The notes: generated from the letters alone by a model not told the origin. A stretch of DNA of 64,000 bases from Escallonia rubra (GCA_033065855.1 JAVXUO010002860.1:372001-436000), one strand, 5' to 3'; positions 46,756-58,697 are shown, numbered from the stretch's first letter. A program made the numbers and translations.

Positions 46756-47321
46756 TGAGAATAATGGTAATGAAGGCGTCTAGCTTCATTCTTTTTCAGC
46801 TCCCAGGCTATCCTATACCTAAACGTCAAGGCATCCCTCTTAGTCCACGACGTATATTCGAGCACCTCCGAGCGAGCAATGTAGTCCATGTACTTGAGGA
46901 CGTAAATCACGCAATCGTGACTGTTATATTGCTTTGGTCGGTCCTGTATCATCACGACCGTCCAAGGCTCTACCGTCGAATTCCTGGTGATGGTCTCCCC
47001 CGAATAATCTTGGAACGCTAGCGAGAGGATAGTAGTCTGCATCCAACAATAAAAAAGGTCATCAAGCCTATGTAACAAGAAGAATATACTATGAGCCAAT
47101 GTCAACAATTAAAAACTAACCACTGCAGTGATGTACTCGCTGTACATCTGTGCCAGCAGCCGCTCAGGTCCATCCTCCCTTAGGCTATCGTATATGTGGA
47201 TAACTCTGTTCGCTGGATGGAGAACTAATAGGAAGAAGTGGTTTGCATGATGACAAGGTATCATGATAAGGTTCGCATGAGCAGCGTGACATTGATAGTC
47301 CGAGTTCAACATGCCTAACAC
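46752..47321 (-). pseudogene. Ulp1-like (C48) cysteine peptidase part of the MULE 3 cargo gene
   Basis: Two minus-strand exons, about 47321-47121 and 47036-46752, are joined by a short GT-AG intron. Ulp1 peptidases process SUMO; transposon-borne ones have unknown targets. The catalytic features are visible: His in HHANHFFLLVLH (the usual HW is HF here), Asp in HIYDSL, and Gln/Cys in QYNSHDCVIYVLKYMD (the usual DCG is DCV). So the His-Asp-Cys triad is present. It follows the PMD part in the same direction and is probably the 3' end of one fused gene. The link across 47322-47462 is not resolved. Called pseudogene because the upstream PMD part is broken. Confidence 0.75.
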
Positions 47322-47462
47322 GTTTCGAGATGGTTTCCACTTACCCCTGCCTGCCCCTCACCTCCTTCATTCTGTGAAATCCCTCATGCTGATCACCACT
47401 AATCCCATAAAATAAGTGGGATACATGTTAAGCTTCAAATCTTCAGAGTGGTTATAACGTAT

Positions 47463-49653
47463 CTAATCCGGAACATATCTATATAAGCGCACAAAATTTG
47501 AAATATCTGTCTTCGGCGCCAACATTCTCATATCCGCATGACCTAGGAATGTCAAAAGAGGAAAGTCTGTTGTATCGACGGGCTGAGGCCCGAAGTAGTG
47601 CCGGTCGATCCAATCTCGCTTGTCCGGCCTCAATGGCTTCGTCGCTTGTCCTTTATCCGACCGGATGCTTGGGCGCGAGGCCTGGATTCCTACTTGGGTC
47701 ACCTGACTCTGGCGCTGAGAGTCGTACGCGTCAGGAGGCAAGCGACTAGACGGCTCCCACACCTGACTCTGGGGTTGAGAGTCGTACGCGTCAGGAGGCA
47801 AGGACTAGACGACTCCCACACTTGACTCTGGGACTAAGAGTCATACACGTCAGGAGGTAAGCGACTAGACGGCTCCCACACCTGACTCTGGGGCTGAGAG
47901 TCGTACGCGTCAGGAGGCAAGCGACTAGACGGCTCCCCTTGGTAACCCCGGTACGCAAGACTAAAGTTGTGAACTTCAGTCTTGTACCTCTCAATGGACC
48001 TCTTGAGATTGTCAGAAGCCTTCGCGACAAACCAGTCAAACCCCTCCAGCTGCTTGAACACCTCAGTGCCCTGGTCAACCTAAAAAACATGCATAGAAAA
48101 TATGGCTAATCATTTCAGGCATGGTCGATAAGGTGCGCAAATAAAAATTGAAACAACACTAGCATGACTTACAATGTTCAATGCCCAGAACTGGTCATAG
48201 ATCTCACGTGGCGCATACGATGTCTTCCTCACCTGGGAATGGCGATTCACCCTCGTGCGCGTCACCTTAAGAAACCATTGCAGGTACTCCACAATACTGA
48301 TGCCGTCGTCCTTCAGCGATACAAGGCTATCATACGTTTCTTGCCAAGTATTCCACTGTTGCACCTCATCGCTCAACAAATTCAAGGCATCAGGCACCTC
48401 GAAGTTCGGCCCTCGACCACTCCTGTATGGCCGTATATCTACAGCGGGTTTTGGTATCCCTTGTAGACAGCTAGCTTGCCTCATAGCTCGATCGAGCATC
48501 TAAAACTCACATACTTCAATGTGAATAAGTGGCACCCGAACCAAACCTGCCAGCACGTACGACACTGGAAGTTGCCAACACCACTCATCCAACCGATGCA
48601 TCACCTTGCCATATGGCTGCCACGTCACCTTGGATGCATCCCGTATCTCTAGTTCCCCCCGATAGAACTTTAGATGGTGGTGAGGGTCTACCCGTCTCCT
48701 TCGGTTGGTTGTAGGCCCCCAGGCCCACACCCTAGACCACGTCTCATCGGAATCAGCTACGGGCTGTGGACGACCCGTGTGTAGCCTCTCGTAAGACCAA
48801 ACCTGTGAATGCAAATATTATATGGAATTAGTAATTATTCACGAATATATTGACACGTCATCCAAGAATATAGATGCTCAAACCTGTAATAGAGTTAGGA
48901 AGGCGGCAACAGACTTGGCACCCTTTCTCGTAGCTCTGTGCAGTGCTTGATATAGGTGCGCAAGGACAGCTGAACCTCACGAATACGAGTATATCTCCTC
49001 AAGATCCTCCAAGACACCATATACTTCAGATGCACCGTGTTTTTCGAATGTGTCAGAAGTAATATAACTCTAATAATATACAGAAGGAATGCCTTCGCAT
49101 ACGTCACCAAATCGTGACGAGTGTATTCATCCGGTAGCACGCCATACTGCTCTCTCAGCCATTTAAGTTTGATGCCGTTTGTTGTAAGAGCTTCCCTCGG
49201 AATTCCCGAAAAATATTGCCTAGCCATCTTCGCTATGGATGCATACGTTTTGCTTGAAGTAATGGGTCTGCCGTGACATGAGATTCCAATTATAAATTCG
49301 ACGTCTTCTAATGTAATAGTCATTTCACCAAACCGGAAGTGAAATGAGTTCGTCTCGCTCCTCCATCGTTCAATTAGAGCGGATATAACGCAATCGTCGT
49401 GCCGAGACCAATGATGAAGATTGGTGAACGTAGATAAATTTTGACGGTGTAATATTTGTATTTGTTCCTCGTTTAGTACCCACTCTTCGAGGTGACTTGT
49501 GCTTTGAATTGTTTCCAAAACACCCCTATCGACACCGTCAAATACGTGCCTCGTGGTCATCGTTATCGTATAGGATTGATGTATCATGAGGTCCGGGGTT
49601 GAAATCCATATCTCTAAGAACAAAATATAATCGTAAACCAACTTAGCGTCCAT
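47463..49653 (-). pseudogene. Plant mobile domain (PMD/MAIN-like) part of the MULE 3 cargo gene
   Basis: Minus-strand exons are about 49653-48887, 48802-48173 and 48079-47463 with plausible GT-AG borders. PMD motifs: HHWSRHDDCVISALIERWR, FHFRFGEMTITLEDVEFIIG, NGIKLKWLREQYGVLPDEYT; then RKGAKSVAAFLTLLQ and VWSYERL across the first intron. PMD proteins (MAIN, MAIL1) occur both as host genes acting in silencing and as transposon cargo. Breaks seen: a one-base frame change near 49005-49015 with a TGA soon after in the restored frame, and a TAG at 48500-48502. The third exon holds four 20-residue repeats and leads into the Ulp1 part. Confidence 0.8.
47695..47935 (-). repeat. Four 60 bp coding repeats (20-residue unit)
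   Basis: Units spaced exactly 60 bp or nearly so encode PPDAYDSQPQSQVWEPSSRL with minor changes. They form a proline/serine/glutamine-rich linker between the PMD and Ulp1 domains. The multiple-of-three length keeps the frame. Confidence 0.9.
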
Positions 49654-49659
49654 AATATT

Positions 49660-51235
49660 TACATTCCAAAACTATAACTGGATCTTTAACCTAGCTTACC
49701 AACGCACTAGCAATAGTCATTATCTCATTATTTCAATGTATTAACACCATTCCTCACTTCCCACCACTCCGAACGCTTAATTACGTGCGTTCCTTAAAAT
49801 TTAGCGCCAACGTGGCAATTTACCAATATACCCCCTGGCATCAGAAAATCTCAGAAGTGCTTTAGAATGCTATTTTAAGCTTCCTAAATTTATTTTTGAT
49901 CTAAAAAGTATTTTACAAAATTTTCGCCCAAAAATTCCAAACTGGTGTCCGGATCGAACGCTTAAAAGTCTGTTCGGCCAAAAAAAATAGCTAACGACTT
50001 TGGAATGGCCCGAAGTCTTGGGAAATGAAACGTCCCAACATCCTAGGGTTCTCATAAAAGTTTCAGGCGAAATCGGGCTAGCTTGATGTTTTAAATTACA
50101 CTACAAAGTTACAAGGTTCCCCGTATCAGTTAGCCCCTTTCCAGTCTTCGGAAAAATCTGAAATTTTTCCTTGGTATAGATCTTTTAAAAATAACTAGGG
50201 TATCTTTTTTGTACTTTGGCAAAATTTAGCTCTAGCTATTTTTTTATAAATTACTGAAAAACTGTCTAATTAAGTTTTCACCTTTAGCGACAATTACGTT
50301 TCGTATTCACATTAAACACACAAAGTGTTACACCTTAGGAACACACAGCGTCTTCTTCCTTCAACCAATCCCTCAATCGGTCTTTGACTTTTTTTAAAAA
50401 AATTATAAAATTTTTACGAACAGTCGAGTCGAGTTGTCGGTTTTTTTTTTTAAGAACGGTGGCCGTCTTTTCTCTAAAGAAAAGGACAGTTGTCATTTTT
50501 TTATCTTAAATTTATAAGTTGTCCTTCGTGAGGGATTGATTTCAGAATTTATAGAGAAAGGACACGCCACGTGTCACTTCCGGGTGACTATTTCTTTTAA
50601 AAAATTTTATCGATCTTCGTGCTATTAAGTTTTTATCTAAAATTTTTGCCAAATTCATATCTCACTCATCCGATCTCCGATTGATCTCATTTTTGTTTCG
50701 TTCAATTTGTATTTTTGTTCTCTTCGATTTGAGTCTACAATCACTATTTTTGGACTTCGAATGAATATTCGCTAATAAACTCTAATTTAGAGAACCATAA
50801 AAAACTCTAATTTTGATGCCCTAAAAAACCGCCCATCTTGAATAAACTAAAAACTCCCAATTTTGAAACCCTAAAAACCCTAATTTTGACGTCTTAACAA
50901 ACCGCCAATTTTGAATCGATAAAAATCCATAATGTTGGAGCCCTAAAAAAACCTCAATTTTAAAAAAAATAAAAAACCCTAATTTCTTATATCAAGTAAA
51001 CCTCTAATTTCATAACCTAAACGCTAGTTCAATCCCTAATTTTAAACTCTAAAAAACACGAATTTGAGATTATGGTAAAAACAATTTAAGCATAACACAA
51101 TTTAAACAATCCACTGGTAAGAACAATTATGGTAAGAACAATTTGAAATTAACATTGAATTATAAGAAAATTCGAAATACTTACTTGCTTTAAACTTGAT
51201 ATATTTTAATCTTCTAGCGGTTATCCACCGATCTT
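49660..51235. other. MULE 3 spacer upstream of the PMD gene
   Basis: This AT-rich region presumably holds the cargo-gene promoter. At 50780-51060 degenerate units of the type CCCTAATTTTGA recur about every 25-40 bp, resembling plant telo-box words (AAACCCTAA). No gene is seen. Confidence 0.55.
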
Positions 51236-51427
51236 CTAGCGTATAATTTTTTTGTTTATGTTATCGTGGAGATTATGCAGGTAAGATTTGGAGGAGGATG
51301 GAAGAAAGAGTTGGGAAAGATGATGTAGAGTGAAAGAGAGGGTTATGTCCAGAAAGAATTGGGGAGAACGGATTATAAAGAGAGAAAAGCGAGGGAAAGA
51401 GAAGAAAGAAGACCCGTGAGTGTGTGT

Positions 51428-51570
51428 GTAAGTGAAGTGAAGTGGACTATTTGGCTTGTGAAGTGTGTTAGTGAAGTGATCAAAGTAAGGGTGCAAGTGA
51501 AGCGGACTATTTGGCTTGTGAAGTGTGTCAGTGAAGTGCACTATGTGGCTTGTGAAGTGTGTCAGTGAAG
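51428..51570. repeat. Short tandem repeat near the right TIR of MULE 3
   Basis: Units containing GACTATTTGGCTTGTGAAGT and GTCAGTGAAGTGATCAAAG recur two to three times at about 60 bp spacing. Confidence 0.8.
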
Positions 51571-52671
51571 TGATCAAAGAAACCCCGGTTGGGTTTTTTT
51601 TAAAAAAAAAAATGGGAGGCAACGTAAAGAAGGCAAAAAAAAAAAAAAAACCCATCATCACCAACCGCTACACTTTTGTGCGGTTGGGGTTTTTTTTTTA
51701 AAAAAAAAATAGGGGGTAATGATTAATGATGCAACGAAAAGAAGGCAAAAAAAAAAAAACATTTCCAGTAATCACCAACCGCTACACTTTTGTGCGGTTG
51801 GTCTGTGGTGCATTAAAAAAATGGGAGGTAATGATGCATCTAAAAGAAGGCTTAAAAAAAATAAATGGAATCATCAGCAACCGCAACAAAGTGTAGCGGT
51901 TGGTGATGATTGCATGGACTTTCTTGCGGTTGGGGTTTTTTCAACTCCCCGGGGTGTTTTTGACCATTTTGCAACCGCATCAAATAGTGGCGGTTGTAAC
52001 TTTAAAAAAAAAAAGAGATCTGGGCCATCCACGACTACACGTGGGCGGCTAGATTTATGGTGAAGAAATTGTTATTTCTCCACCGGTGGGTGTGGATCGG
52101 CTCTCATATATATTGGATATGATGTGATCATTTTGCCAAATTTATTTTTGTAGACAATAATAACTTATTTGAAAGTAGTAAGGTGTATACATAAGTCCTG
52201 TTAAATTTAAAATACAAATTCATTCCATTTAGTTTATACTTAATCATTATAATAACCTCTAAAAAAAATATGTAACACCACAAAAACCTTTGAAGTTAAA
52301 GAATTTTGCTCATATATAACATATAATTCAAAAAGGATACGTCATAGCATCCCACTTTTGAATTTCAAGCACAATTATATTCGTTATTTTGCTCTATATG
52401 GGACCAACAACTATTCTACTACTTTAAGAGTTAAGCCAATATTCATTTGAAATATTACTTGACAACTAAAAGTAAAAGCTTAAAGAAGGCAAGTATCTAG
52501 CTGCTCCACTGTGTCGCTATCTATACTTTATAGCTAAGTAGAACGTATTTTTATAATGTTAATGTCCTTTTTGTCTCACGATATATAATAAATATTAATA
52601 CACTCTTTAAAACCTTGTGGTATACTCTATCTTATAAACTGACCCGAGTTTGACTCGGGTTACTGGGCTAG

Positions 52672-53460
52672 TTTGATTTAATTGTATGATCAAACTCAAA
52701 CTTGGAAACTCTTGTTCTCGTTCTGAACAATTATTCCTAATTAAGGACTACACCTTTCTTGACCTTATTGTCTAACTGATTTTAGAATTTCCAAATTTAA
52801 ACTTAATTAAGTTATATGACTTTTGGACATTGTACTTAAGTTATTATCTAGACGAGCCGATTTATGAACATTTTGGAATGTTCATACTTGACTCGTTTAG
52901 TAAACGAGCTCTAAAAAATTGTTCATATTCGGTTCATATATTAAATAAATGAACCTGAATGAGTACTTTGGCGAACGACCTACTGAACATCTCGATTTAT
53001 TTACATACCTATGCACATGCTTCTGGTTATATGAATGGCAAACCAACCCAAATGGCCAATTGACTAGTGGTGGCAACAAAGATTAGATTCTCAGGCATTA
53101 GGCAAGGCATGCCTCTAGGTCACGGACTCTGCTTCCATAAGAAAGGAGACCTGGAAGTTGGGGGTGGGGGTGGGTGGGATTAGAAGGTTTTGGTAGCAAT
53201 TCTATATCCCTAAAAATGCCGGTGCAGGACACTTAATATCATGATGATGATCCTTGACATACCCTTGAACCCTCAGAGCTGCATTCAATCCATTCATCAT
53301 ATTTACCTGTTTGCAGGGGATTAATTAGGTAGCCACATTTACTATTTTAAAGTAGCTCTCATTGCCTCGTGCAGAATCGTACTCATACTGTAGTGATGTT
53401 TCACAGTATATAGTGATGTTTCACTGCATAAGCTTTTAGCTTTTGTGGACAACACTGAAT
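52672..53460. other. Sequence right of the Helitron, MITE-like
   Basis: It contains inverted words (AACGAGCTC, ATGAACATT, TTCGGTTCAT) like those on the left flank of the Helitron (38390-38490), consistent with both sides being halves of one hAT-like MITE. No gene is seen. Confidence 0.4.
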
Positions 53461-53465
53461 ATATA

Positions 53466-53488
53466 TACACACACACACACACACACAG
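53466..53488. repeat. (AC)n microsatellite
   Basis: A short CA run follows a TATATATAC stretch. Confidence 0.95.
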
Positions 53489-56086
53489 CCTTCTTCCTCT
53501 TGCTTTGCTGGCCGGATAAGTACCCAGAGATGTTGAGCGAGTGAACACTTGAATTTTTTTTTACTTGATTTAACGGTAAAAATATGCCTAAACTCGTTTC
53601 ATAATATGCTTGTCCACATTTTTTCGTTACCAAACGTTAATATGATGCCTCTACAAAAAAGCATGAAAAAAAATTATTGGACACATTCTCTACTGGTTTA
53701 GATTTTTAGAGCAACTGATTTAATAACCCACTATCTTGATGTGTAAGGTATTAGTTTTGATTATTTTTACTTGCATATTTAGTCGCCGCATAATTATACT
53801 CCGTTTATTAGCATAACTTGGTGCGGCACATCTTCATTTATATATCATTGACTTATTTTATCACGTGTAATCAATTATTTTGCACATAATGTTGGGAGAG
53901 AAGGCATCTGCCTAAAGCATCAGAATACACATATAAAATTGAATTTTTGCAAAAGGGCAGGTGAAAACGTGCCCATTGGTGCACTGCCTCCGCCACTGTC
54001 TTGCTTTACTTCAATTCTTGCAGCCAACTTGCCATGAACTTAATATTCCTAAAGTCCGTACCTGGATGGAGACAGTACTCATTATTCTTTGGCAACAGCT
54101 CTGCTCCAACGTAGTCCATGAAAATGGGAAAAGAGGAAAGAGAAAGAAAAAAATAAAACTTTCAGAATATGATTTTTTTCCCGAAAAATAAGAGCAGCAG
54201 ATAAAAGAATTACACAACCCACACGGTTAGTCCAATGGAATTGGAAAGGAGCCCTGATTTTCTGTGTTCAACTCTCACTAAGGGTATGTTCGGGCCAATC
54301 ATCGTAGTCAATAATTGTATGCAACACGTAAGGACAATAATCACTTGTCAGCCGTTTAAAAGTGCACGTGTCATGGCCATGATGTTTAACCGTAGAAATC
54401 TATTGAACCTACATATTATACTTTTAGTGCTTCTGTATCTGTCAAAAGTGAATAACAAAGTTACACACCTCAAGTTGCCTATGCTACCATTATTCAGTTT
54501 GCACTGTTGTTAGTGTAAATAAGTTATCTATTAGGTGTAAGGATTTCGCACGAAAAGGCTATGTATTCCTTTATTAAGTAAATATCATCAATTTCATAAC
54601 TCTCACATATGATAAATCTTCATAGGAAATGTGAAACCAGCAAACTTTTCTATGACATAGTACCAGTCAACCATCAAATCTTTCAACTCACCACAGCATT
54701 ATGGAAGAGTGCTTCAGTTATAATTGCTGCTCTGTTTTACGTAGCAAAAGACATTAACTTATTGGTCCAATTATATGCAGTATAATATTTGTGATACGCT
54801 GGAAAAAGAATAAACATAATGACCAAGTCATCTTGCTGGAATAGCAAGAATGTCTACTATTGGCATGCCTATATGTAGTAAGAATTCAACCTGTGGTGTA
54901 TGTGTGGTAAAAACGAAGAAAAGACTATTGTTTATTTTGATTCTTTAGATCTAGAATATAACGAACATACAAGTGCAATTCAAATGCAAAACTAATGTGT
55001 ATCTGTTACATGATAGAATATATAATTTAAAAGAAACTAGAAAGAGCTGATTCACCCAATCCACCAAATTACTTTTAAATCTTTCCTAGCACCATTTACT
55101 TTAAGAAGTTTCTGCCCAATTGCCAACTCTATAAAACTCTATAAGGACAACTCTGAGACTATATACATCCCCTTCAGAACAGCAACCTGCGTGCTCGAGT
55201 ACTCTGGAGCTACATAACCAAGATGAGCTCAACCTTAAGCTATGCCAAAAGACGGGAGGGAGTCAGCCGAGGTCCTCGTTGCAGAGGGATGTTGGCCAGT
55301 GGAGTCCTCGTCGTCGTTGCCAGTCAGTCGGCCGCCTCGCCGTCGTCGGTCTTCTATCGGATCTAGAACAAGAAGGCCGGACTTCTCTCCAATCTCTCGG
55401 CTATCTTACTTCGAGGGAGGAGAGAGAGAGAGAGAGAAAGCCCCTGGCTATGTTGCCGTCTAGCCGTCTCCTGTTGGCTAGAGAGAGATGCGAGAGTGAG
55501 TAGGTGATGGAGTTATGGAGATTGGAGAGAGAGTCATGGAGATTGCAGAGAGAGAGGCAATGAAGTTATCGAGATTGGTGAAAAGTTTTTATTTTTTATT
55601 TTTAAGTTCAAGGGCTACATTAGCACCCCTCAACACCCCCCCTCCCCACCCCTGCAGTCACCACGTGGTTCCACCATTGATTGTACTAGAAGATATATTG
55701 TTTTTTTTTTGTGTGAACTTTGTACGCACCCGATACCATCTCGGTACCATCTTGAATTTTTTCATCAATTATATACATATATAATACTCATTCGGTAGGG
55801 AATTCAATATATATATAGATATATTTTCTCCCTTACAGCTCCTCTAAAATTAAAAGTTTGTCCTTATATAGCTTGAAGTACCTCATTTTTCAACTAAGTT
55901 GTTTGTTTTTATAAATAGCACTAGGCAAATAACTTATTCAATTGATTTACCTCCTCTACAGTTATCCCCCTTTTCAACAATTTCGTTAGCGAATTCTTAT
56001 AAAAGAATAAGCTTTTTATTCAAGAAAAACGTCTTTGAGTTAAAGAATGATTTCTTTGTGTCAGTGTATCTATAAAGTTATACATC
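53489..56086. other. Gene-free stretch
   Basis: No conserved coding sequence was found. 55240-55600 is GC-richer with GA repeats (GAGGGAGGAGAGAGAGAGAG), and overlapping plus-strand frames there look like low-complexity readings. It may be the interior of another non-autonomous transposon. Confidence 0.4.
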
Positions 56087-56091
56087 ATATA

Positions 56092-57552
56092 TGAAACCAA
56101 TAAAACAACCCTAGAAGGGGGTGAATAGGGTTTTTGAAATATAATGGGGAATTTAAACTAAGTACAATCATAAATCTTAAACAAACCAAGTAATACTTCA
56201 ATGAAGATGCTAACTAAAAAATCTCAAACAATTAAAAAGCAGTAAGTAAAGAGATTGAGTTAGAGATACTTGACAAGGAGATTTAAATGGTTCGGCTTGA
56301 TATACCCTCAAACCTACATCCACCTCTTCAAGGAAGTCTCTTGCAAAAGCACTAGAATTCACTAGCAACAATCTTCTTCCGGGTCAAGATCAAAACCCTT
56401 ACAACACTTGGTGATATCCCCACACCAAGCACAAGCCTTGAATCCACAAAGCTCACCCAAGACTTGACAAACCCAAGTTTTGATCACAGTCCGTTTACAA
56501 AGATCAAATGTGTACAAAGAAACTCTCTTAAGAGGAAATGTGTAAAAATGAAGCTCTAGTACAATAGAGAGATGAGAGAATTGATGACTTGAAGAGTGGT
56601 CACTCTCAATCAAAGAATTGCTCACAAAGATGCTCTCTTTAATGATGTAAAATCATGAAGATGAAGAGAGAAAAGTTTAATCTATGAGCCTTGATGTTTC
56701 TCTAATGAATGAAGGCTTAGAATGTGGTTTCCATGGTGTATGATGAAGTCCCAAATCATTTATATAGAGAACAAATGAAATATAGCCGTTATAGGCATAA
56801 TATGGCCAAAACTGCCATTGCAGTCGACTGTAACCCAATGCAGTCGACTGTAATCCCTCTAAAATAGCCGTTGGAGTTTTGTCCTCGAAAATAGCTGTTG
56901 GAACTGAATTTTGACCAATGCAGTCGACTGCATTGGACTGTAGTCGACTGTATTCAATTACAGTCGACTATATTACCGAGTAGCCTATTGGCTGCCTCAC
57001 GGAACCCCCTTTCCTATTTTGGGCATAACTTTCTCTAGAAAAATTGGATTGAGGTGCCGTTTTTTGCGTTGAAAAGCTAATGAAAATTTTTATCAAGATA
57101 TGAAAAGATTAGCACCAATTTTGTTTTTGAGAAAATCCGAGTAAACTCCAAAGTTCGCTCATTTTCAAGAACCACGCTTGTGTGAATGATTATGAACTCA
57201 CATGCAATGCACAAGGTGTCCTAAGGTCTTTTTAGGTCATAGTCATCAATCCAAGCATCAAACAAAGACTAGTTACATAATAGGAAAGATCAATTATAAT
57301 CGATAGTAACTTAGCCGATGCATTCTTTGTTACTATTCGACATTGGACTTGATAAAGTTCTATAACATGCCCACTATAACTTTGAGCTTTTTTGGCTTTA
57401 ATCCATCTATCCAACTTCTCAAATGTGTCTTCATGAGTGTGCATGTATATACTTACTAAGAATACACTCAAAGCACACATTAGAACAAAATTAATGTGTA
57501 GTTATCATCAAAACAAAATGTAAGCCTAGGTTATCCAACCATAGGGCTAACT
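56092..57552 (-). mobile_element. Solo LTR, family S copy 2 (1461 bp), fossil
   Basis: The reverse complement starts AGTTAGCCCTA and ends TTGGTTTCA, matching both ends of the 39704-40141 copy. It is flanked by a perfect 5 bp duplication ATATA (56087-56091, 57553-57557). The middle (about 56330-57200), absent from copy 1, contains several GCAGTCGACTG words at 56820-56970. No internal region is present. Confidence 0.85.
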
Positions 57553-57557
57553 ATATA

Positions 57558-57917
57558 GATGAAAAAAATCTGATGAAAAGGTTTCAGTTATGAAGTAAAT
57601 TTAAAGCTAAAAGGGAAGTCAAAGCAAACTGAGAATTGCGATGAAAATTGAGAACTTGTCAAGAAATATTTAAAATTTTGTAATGAATATTGCGAGGTAC
57701 AGAGGCTTTGACCCATATAATAGTACCTAAACTTTTTTGAATCTAGTTTTTATATGGTTAATTGACTAAATTTTTCAATAAACTTTGTAACTTTTATATT
57801 TTAAAAGAACATGTACAAAGCACAATATCTCAGTTGGTACATAGTCTCCGATAGATGTCACATGTATTGTCTGAGACGACCGTTACAAAGCGATACTTTA
57901 ATTTATAGAAAATATAA
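57558..57917. other. Intergenic, nothing recognised
   Basis: This is a short AT-rich interval between the solo LTR and MULE 4. Confidence 0.5.
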
Positions 57918-58470
57918 GAGTAAATTACACACGGAATACCTGAGGTTTGCCCTAAACTACACACAGCTCCACCTATCTTTTTTTTTATTACACTTCGCTC
58001 CATAACTTTCTATTTTCCTGACGGTGTTAATGGTTTGAAGCAAAAGGACATTTTTGCCCTTTACAAATTTGATTGGTAATTTTTTTTTCTCTTCCCCTCC
58101 CTTTTTCTATCACGTCTTGAACCCTTGACCTTGGGGCCAAAGCAACAGTGTGTAACCCACCAAGGAGTAAGGTATCCTGGCTTGATTGATGACCGTTAGT
58201 GGTTGTGAGTGTGACATGATGGTCGTGGGTGGGCTGGATTTAGATGGGATGGGCCAGCGGTTGTGGGTCGTGGCGCAGCAGTGTGGTGGCTATTGGTGGG
58301 TTTGTTGACTCGAGATAGGATGCGTTGGTGGTTGTGGGTGGCCCTTGGGTTTTGTGATTGGTGGTCGTTGGCAGTTGTAGGTGTGCCGGGATGCCCGTGG
58401 GTGGTCATGATTTATCTGTGGGTACGCCGGCGGTGGTGGGTCGGGCGGGGCTGTGTGGCCTTCACTACCC

Positions 58471-58472
<2 letters not shown>

Positions 58473-58523
<51 letters not shown>

Positions 58524-58556
58524 TCATTCACTCATTCTCTCTCTCACACACACACC
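58473..58556. repeat. (CT)n-(CA)n compound microsatellite
   Basis: CT runs pass into CA runs, then a second CT/CA set. It lies inside MULE 4. Long frames through it are artefacts. Confidence 0.95.
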
Positions 58557-58697
58557 CGTGCGCGTGCACAAACACACATGGTGTTACCGGGTGGTGGGTC
58601 GCGGTGGCGGCGTGTCAGTAGGTGTTGGTGGGTATCGTTTGGTGGCCGCTGGGTGTTGCCAAGTGGGTCGTTATTGACGGTGTTGCAGGATGGTGTT

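Larger units (their letters stand above)
41541..52105. mobile_element. MULE 3: long-TIR Mutator-like element carrying transposase and PMD-Ulp1 cargo (10.6 kb)
   Basis: The left end GGGAGCCGATCCACACCCAC is mirrored at the right end by GAGAGCCGATCCACACCCAC (reverse complement). Inverted similarity extends about 250-280 bp inward on each side (41541-41800; 51840-52105). The 9 bp flanks ATATATATA and ATATATATT fit a target duplication. Order inside: left TIR with palindromes, transposase pseudogene (plus), ~167 bp satellite, Ulp1-like then PMD coding parts (minus), AT-rich spacer with CCCTAATTTTGA repeats, right TIR. MULEs carrying Ulp1-type cargo are known in plants (Kaonashi-type), as are PMD proteins in transposons. 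The combination with long TIRs, convergent genes and a central satellite is notable. Confidence 0.88.
38491..52671 (+). mobile_element. Helitron with nested insertions (candidate, ~14.2 kb; ~3.2 kb without inserts)
   Basis: The 5' end TCTATATTTATATATAATAT follows an A, as Helitrons require. The proposed 3' end has an 8 bp hairpin (ACCCGAGT, loop TTG, ACTCGGGT; 52642-52660), a 7 nt spacer and CTAG (52668-52671), followed by T. That is the canonical hairpin plus CTRR terminus with A/T target. The outer parts (38491-41540, 52106-52671) are similarly AT-rich. There is no Rep/helicase gene, so it is non-autonomous. It contains a 438 bp solo LTR and a 10.6 kb MULE. Pairing of the two ends is inferred. 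Confidence 0.6.
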
